Part shown: positions 3,689 through 7,104 of the stretch, in pieces
Layout: each line of letters opens with the position of its first letter
Numbering within the stretch: position 1 is the first letter of the stretch
Source of the DNA: an uncultured Erysipelotrichaceae bacterium
GTDB lineage: Bacteria > Bacillota_I > Bacilli_A > RF39 > UBA660
Direction: 5' to 3'
DNA: 7,104 nt
NCBI GenBank assembly: GCA_902766545.1
Contig: CACXEC010000073.1
Coordinates: 1 to 7,104 of the forward strand
Program-made: the position numbers and the translations under genes
Notes under the pieces: model-generated
Databases searched by the model: none
What the model was told of the DNA's origin: nothing
The model's input: only the letters and a program-made list of their open reading frames with translations

Positions 3689-6600
3689 ATGAAAGTAATA
3701 GATGGTTGCACTGCTTGTGCAAATATGGCGTATAATTTAAGTGAGTTATCTTTCATATATCCGATAACTCCATCTAGTCCTATGGCTAGTCAAATTGACA
3801 ATTTATGCTCTAAAGGAGAAAAAAATATTTTTGGCGATACAGTTGATGTGGTAGAGATGCAAAGTGAAGCTGGTGCAGCTGGAGCACTACATGGAGCTTT
3901 ATCATCAGGGGTTTTAGGTAGCACTTTTACTTCAAGTCAAGGCCTTCTACTTATGATTCCTAATATGTATAAAATAGCTGGTGAACGCTTGCCTGGAGTA
4001 ATACATGTGGCTGCAAGAAGTTTAGCTAGCCACGCGTTAAGTATTTTTGGTGATCATCAAGACATCTATGCTACTAGACAGACAGGTTTTTGTATGCTTG
4101 CATCAACTAATGTTCAAGATGCTTATTCTTTAGCTTTAGTTGCACATTTATCTGCTATTGAAGCAAGTTTACCATTTTTACATTTTTTTGATGGTTTTAG
4201 AACAAGTCACGAATATAATCAAATAAATGAAATTGATAAGTCTACAATAAAAAGGATAGTTAATTATAATAAAGTAGAAGAATTTAGGAAACGCGCTTTA
4301 AATTCTGATAAAGCAATTACTAAAGGAACAAATCAGAATGAAGATATTTATTTCCAATCTGTTGAAGCTCGAAATATGGATTATTTAAATGTTCCTGATG
4401 TTGTTAATAATTATATGGAAAAACTAAATAAAGAAATTGGGACTGACTACAAACCATTTAATTATTATGGACCTCAAGATGCTAAATATGTAATAGTAGC
4501 AATGGGTTCTGTTTGTGATACTATTAAACAAATTGTATATCTTAAGGAAAACACTCAATTTGGATTAATTGAAGTACATTTATATAGACCGTTTAGTAAA
4601 AAATATTTATTAAATGTTTTACCAAAAACTGTTGAAAAAATTGCTGTACTAGATCGTACAAAAGAACAGGGCAGTATTGGCGAACCATTATACTTGGACA
4701 TACTAGCTGCTTTAAATTCAAGTAATATCCAAATATTTGGTGGAAGATACGGACTTTCAAGTAAAAATACTACTCCATCTGATATATATGATGTTTATAT
4801 GATGCTTATGGAAGAACCAAAAAATAACTTTACCGTAGGAATAAATGATGATGTTACAAATACATCTTTAATAAAACATAACTTTATTTTAAATAATAAG
4901 TATCGTGAATTTAAAATCTATGGTTTTGGTTCAGATGGAATGATTAGTGCTAGTAAGAATATATTAAAGATATTGGGTAATAATAATTTTGTTCAAGGAT
5001 ATTTTGAATATGATTCGAAAAAGAGTGGTGGCGTTACAATATCTCATTTAAGGATATCTAACGAACTCATAGAAGCACCTTATTACGTAACTAATCCGGA
5101 ATTAATTACAGTTTCAAAAGATGAGTATTTTTATAAATTTAATATTTTAGATTCAATTAAAAGTAATGGAATATTATTAGTAAATACTGTAAAAAGTGAA
5201 ACTGATTTTAATAAGTTCTTACCAGATAAAGTAAAAAAAGATCTTAAGAAGAGAGCAGTTAGTGTTTATCTCATTAATGCAGAAGAATTAGCAGCCAAAA
5301 ATAATATTAATGGAAAAATTAGTTTAATATTAGAGTCAGCAATTCTTTACTTGTTAAAAATTGATGGCTTTACCGAAATGCTAAAAAAAGATGTAAGAGA
5401 AAGATTTGAAACTAAGGGTGCAGATATTGTTAATGCTAATATTAATTGTATTGATGATTTCAAAGCATATTTAAAAAAGATTTCTATTGATGAATTGGCT
5501 GGTGTAGAATTGTCAAGTCCTAGTAGTTTTAATGAAATTATTGGTGCTAGATTAGGAAATGATTTAAAGGTAAGTGATTTAGTTAAATATAGAGATGGTA
5601 TTTTTCCTGGAGAATGGAGTAAACTAGAAAAAAGAAAAATGAGTACATTAGTACCAAAATGGGACAAAACCAATTGTATTGAATGTGGTTTTTGTGCACT
5701 ATATTGTCCTCATGCGGTTGTACGTCCTTTTGTTGTTTCTAATGATGATAAATATGCTGAAATTGGAAAAGATTCTTACGATAAACAAACCAAGTATATA
5801 ATTTCAGTTAGCGAAGCTGACTGTACTGGCTGTGGACTATGTGTTAAAAACTGTCCTAAAAATTGTTTTAAATTTGGTGAATTTAATTCTAAAAATCAAA
5901 AAATAGCGGATGATTTATTCAATAATTATCATAATGATATTGATGAAGTTAAAACAATAAAAGATTTAGAATTAAAAGAACCTTTATTTGAATTTAGCGG
6001 AGCATGCGCTGGTTGTGGAGAAACGCCATATATTAAACTTCTTACACAAGTAGTTGGCAAAAAGTTAGTTATATCCAATGCAACAGGATGCTCTAGTATA
6101 TATGGTGCATCAATACCAAGCACACCATACAAAATTTCTTGGGGAAATAGTTTGTTTGAAGATAATGCTGAGTATGCTTTTGGAATGCTAAATACATTTG
6201 ATAAGCTAAGAAGCAGGGCACTTCACGAATTAAATTCTAATATTAAAGATAATTCATTATTAAAACAAGTCAACGAAAATTTTGATAATTATAAAGTTTT
6301 AAGTGAGTTAAAAAGTCAGCTAGAAAGCTATGTTTCAGAAGATTTAAAAGATTACATAGTACCCAAAAGTGTTTGGGCTATTGGTGGAGATGGCTGGGCA
6401 TATGATATTGGCTTTGGTGGAATCGATCATGTTTTATCTAGTAATAAAAATATAAAAATTTTAGTATTAGATACAGAAGTTTATTCAAATACTGGTGGCC
6501 AATCAAGTAAGTCTACAAGAACCGGAGCTGTAGCTGAATTTGCTAATAATGGTAAACAAACTGCTAAAAAAGACTTGTTTAAAATAGCAATGAATTATCC

Positions 6601-6994
6601 AAATATTTATGTTGCTCAAATATCATTAGGAGCTAATATGATGCAAGCACTAAATGTATTTAAGGAAGCAGAAGAACACTACGGTCCAGCAATAGTAATT
6701 GCTTATTCACCATGTATTGAACATGGAATAAAGGGTGGAATGTCTAATTCAATACTTGCAGAAAAATTAGCCGTTGAATCTGGATATATATTACTTATGA
6801 GATATAAAGATAATAACTTATATATTGATTCAAAAGAACCTGATTTTGATAAATATGAAGACTTTTTATTAAATGAAACTAGATATAGTGCTTTAAAGAT
6901 AAAAAATAAAAAAGCAGCAGAAGATTTATTAAATGAAAATAAATCTAATGCTGTTAAAAGATATAATTATTATAAAAATTTAATTAGCAAATAA
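3689..6994 (+). CDS. nifJ: Pyruvate:ferredoxin (flavodoxin) oxidoreductase, single-chain
   Basis: The enzyme converts pyruvate and CoA to acetyl-CoA and CO2 and reduces ferredoxin or flavodoxin; it is the main pyruvate-oxidising step of many anaerobes and acts in the cytoplasm. The 1101 residues carry the full fused order: pyrimidine-binding domain I (YPITPSS, Thr27; EMQSEAGAAGA, Glu60; AARSLASHALSIFGDHQD, Arg110), domain II (about 255-380), domain III (about 405-600), a 2[4Fe-4S] ferredoxin domain (C663, C666, C669, C673; C712, C715, C718, C722), and the thiamine diphosphate domain (GDGWAYDIG 900-908, YSNTGGQ 932-938). Proximal cluster Cys are C773, C776, C801 and C1009. All catalytic and cluster residues are present. 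It is about 70 residues shorter than common NifJ proteins (around 1170), has no extra C-terminal domain, and has a shortened loop after STPY (811-814). The ATG at 3689 begins close to the conserved DGxTA motif; its SD is weak. It has its own promoter. Confidence 0.98.
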   Translation: MKVIDGCTACANMAYNLSELSFIYPITPSSPMASQIDNLCSKGEKNIFGDTVDVVEMQSEAGAAGALHGALSSGVLGSTFTSSQGLLLMIPNMYKIAGERLPGVIHVAARSLASHALSIFGDHQDIYATRQTGFCMLASTNVQDAYSLALVAHLSAIEASLPFLHFFDGFRTSHEYNQINEIDKSTIKRIVNYNKVEEFRKRALNSDKAITKGTNQNEDIYFQSVEARNMDYLNVPDVVNNYMEKLNKEIGTDYKPFNYYGPQDAKYVIVAMGSVCDTIKQIVYLKENTQFGLIEVHLYRPFSKKYLLNVLPKTVEKIAVLDRTKEQGSIGEPLYLDILAALNSSNIQIFGGRYGLSSKNTTPSDIYDVYMMLMEEPKNNFTVGINDDVTNTSLIKHNFILNNKYREFKIYGFGSDGMISASKNILKILGNNNFVQGYFEYDSKKSGGVTISHLRISNELIEAPYYVTNPELITVSKDEYFYKFNILDSIKSNGILLVNTVKSETDFNKFLPDKVKKDLKKRAVSVYLINAEELAAKNNINGKISLILESAILYLLKIDGFTEMLKKDVRERFETKGADIVNANINCIDDFKAYLKKISIDELAGVELSSPSSFNEIIGARLGNDLKVSDLVKYRDGIFPGEWSKLEKRKMSTLVPKWDKTNCIECGFCALYCPHAVVRPFVVSNDDKYAEIGKDSYDKQTKYIISVSEADCTGCGLCVKNCPKNCFKFGEFNSKNQKIADDLFNNYHNDIDEVKTIKDLELKEPLFEFSGACAGCGETPYIKLLTQVVGKKLVISNATGCSSIYGASIPSTPYKISWGNSLFEDNAEYAFGMLNTFDKLRSRALHELNSNIKDNSLLKQVNENFDNYKVLSELKSQLESYVSEDLKDYIVPKSVWAIGGDGWAYDIGFGGIDHVLSSNKNIKILVLDTEVYSNTGGQSSKSTRTGAVAEFANNGKQTAKKDLFKIAMNYPNIYVAQISLGANMMQALNVFKEAEEHYGPAIVIAYSPCIEHGIKGGMSNSILAEKLAVESGYILLMRYKDNNLYIDSKEPDFDKYEDFLLNETRYSALKIKNKKAAEDLLNENKSNAVKRYNYYKNLISK

Positions 6995-7024
6995 AAATAG
7001 AGGCCATCCCCCTGGGTTGGCCTC
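6988..7024 (-). terminator. GC-rich hairpin terminator for minus-strand transcription
   Basis: GAGGCCA (7000-7006) pairs with TGGCCTC (7018-7024). Inside, one T-T mismatch is followed by CCC/GGG around a CCT loop. Read on the minus strand the hairpin is followed by TATTTTTATTT, a good U-tract. On the + strand it is followed by AAAGAATAAAAA, so it should not terminate nifJ. This implies a minus-strand transcript, gene or RNA, whose body lies to the right and mostly outside the window. Confidence 0.7.
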
Positions 7025-7036
7025 AAAGAATAAAAA

Positions 7037-7087
7037 GGGGTTGGCTAGTGTGATACTAGCACCAATTCGCCTTTAAGTGAATTGGTG
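7037..7087. other. Structured GC-rich intergenic segment with two tandem hairpins
   Basis: GCTAGT/ACTAGC (7044-7049, 7055-7060; five-base loop) is followed at once by CACCAATTC/GAATTGGTG (7060-7068, 7079-7087). The second stem can extend by G-U and C-G pairs to 11 bp with a six-base loop. A direct repeat, GGGTTGGC, occurs at 7014-7021 and 7038-7045. No reading frame with a family match is visible; on the minus strand a short frame ends at about 7057. It could be the 3' part of a minus-strand small RNA, the end of a mobile element, or, for the second hairpin, a weak nifJ terminator with an AT-rich tail. Confidence 0.5.
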
Positions 7088-7104
7088 ATTTATATACTAA
7101 TTGA

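Noticed and set aside
5347..6132. Minus-strand open frames opposite nifJ (5347-5673 and 5929-6132), and one opposite murA (333-518)
   Set aside because: They lie entirely within well-conserved coding sequence on the + strand, have no SD or promoter and resemble no family; they are antisense shadows.
1..6994. Genetic code 4 (UGA as Trp), because no gene here uses TGA as stop
   Set aside because: All Trp codons examined are TGG and no in-frame TGA occurs in the genes. Avoidance of TGA stops among eight genes is explained by AT bias.
7000..7024. Terminator of nifJ on the + strand
   Set aside because: The hairpin is followed by an A-rich stretch on the + strand; the U-tract is only on the minus strand.
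7014..7104. CRISPR repeats or tracrRNA-like RNA at the right edge
   Set aside because: Only one 8-base direct repeat is present, with no regular spacing and no cas genes; tandem hairpins alone are not enough.

Overview
The window is very AT-rich and tightly packed, with all recognisable protein genes on the + strand. It looks like a small-genome, anaerobic, low-GC Firmicute (Bacilli or Erysipelotrichia side, possibly an uncultured gut lineage; this placement is inference). UGA is not read as tryptophan: every Trp codon checked is TGG, so this is not a code-4 Mollicute. Ferredoxin-linked pyruvate oxidation indicates an anaerobe, and spore-engulfment genes indicate a sporulating ancestry.

Layout. 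Positions 1-528 hold the 3' part of murA (peptidoglycan precursor synthesis). An extended -10 promoter, a perfect dyad in the leader and a strong Shine-Dalgarno (SD) site precede rpmE (ribosomal protein bL31, 628-831), which ends in its own terminator. A second promoter starts a close-set run: rpiB (892-1338), a DUF1146/YwzB-type membrane protein (1338-1532), spoIID (about 1544-2422), a SpoIIQ-like M23 pseudoenzyme (2472-3110) and an unassigned 165-residue protein (3142-3639), possibly a shortened MreB/Mbl relative. A long hairpin terminator closes the run and abuts the promoter of a complete pyruvate:ferredoxin oxidoreductase gene (nifJ/por, 3689-6994). The last 105 bases are a GC-rich patch of hairpins that includes a terminator for minus-strand transcription.

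How the genes fit together. The order murA, rpmE, rpiB, DUF1146, spoIID, spoIIQ is a shortened version of the Bacillus subtilis segment murAB-glpX-rho-rpmE ... rpiB(ywlF)-glyA-upp-atp-ywzB-ywmB-murAA-spoIID-spoIIQ-spoIIID-mbl. The position after spoIIQ, where spoIIID and mbl lie in Bacillus, holds the possible MreB-like remnant. SpoIID (a lytic transglycosylase with its motifs intact) and the SpoIIQ-like protein (all metal-ligand positions lost) would act on the septal or intermembrane wall during engulfment, or in a repurposed wall function if this organism no longer sporulates. NifJ is a separate energy-metabolism unit.

The points most worth following are the MreB-like candidate, the non-canonical spoIID start, the rpmE leader dyad and the structured 3' patch. 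I found no CRISPR array, transposase, tRNA or rRNA gene.
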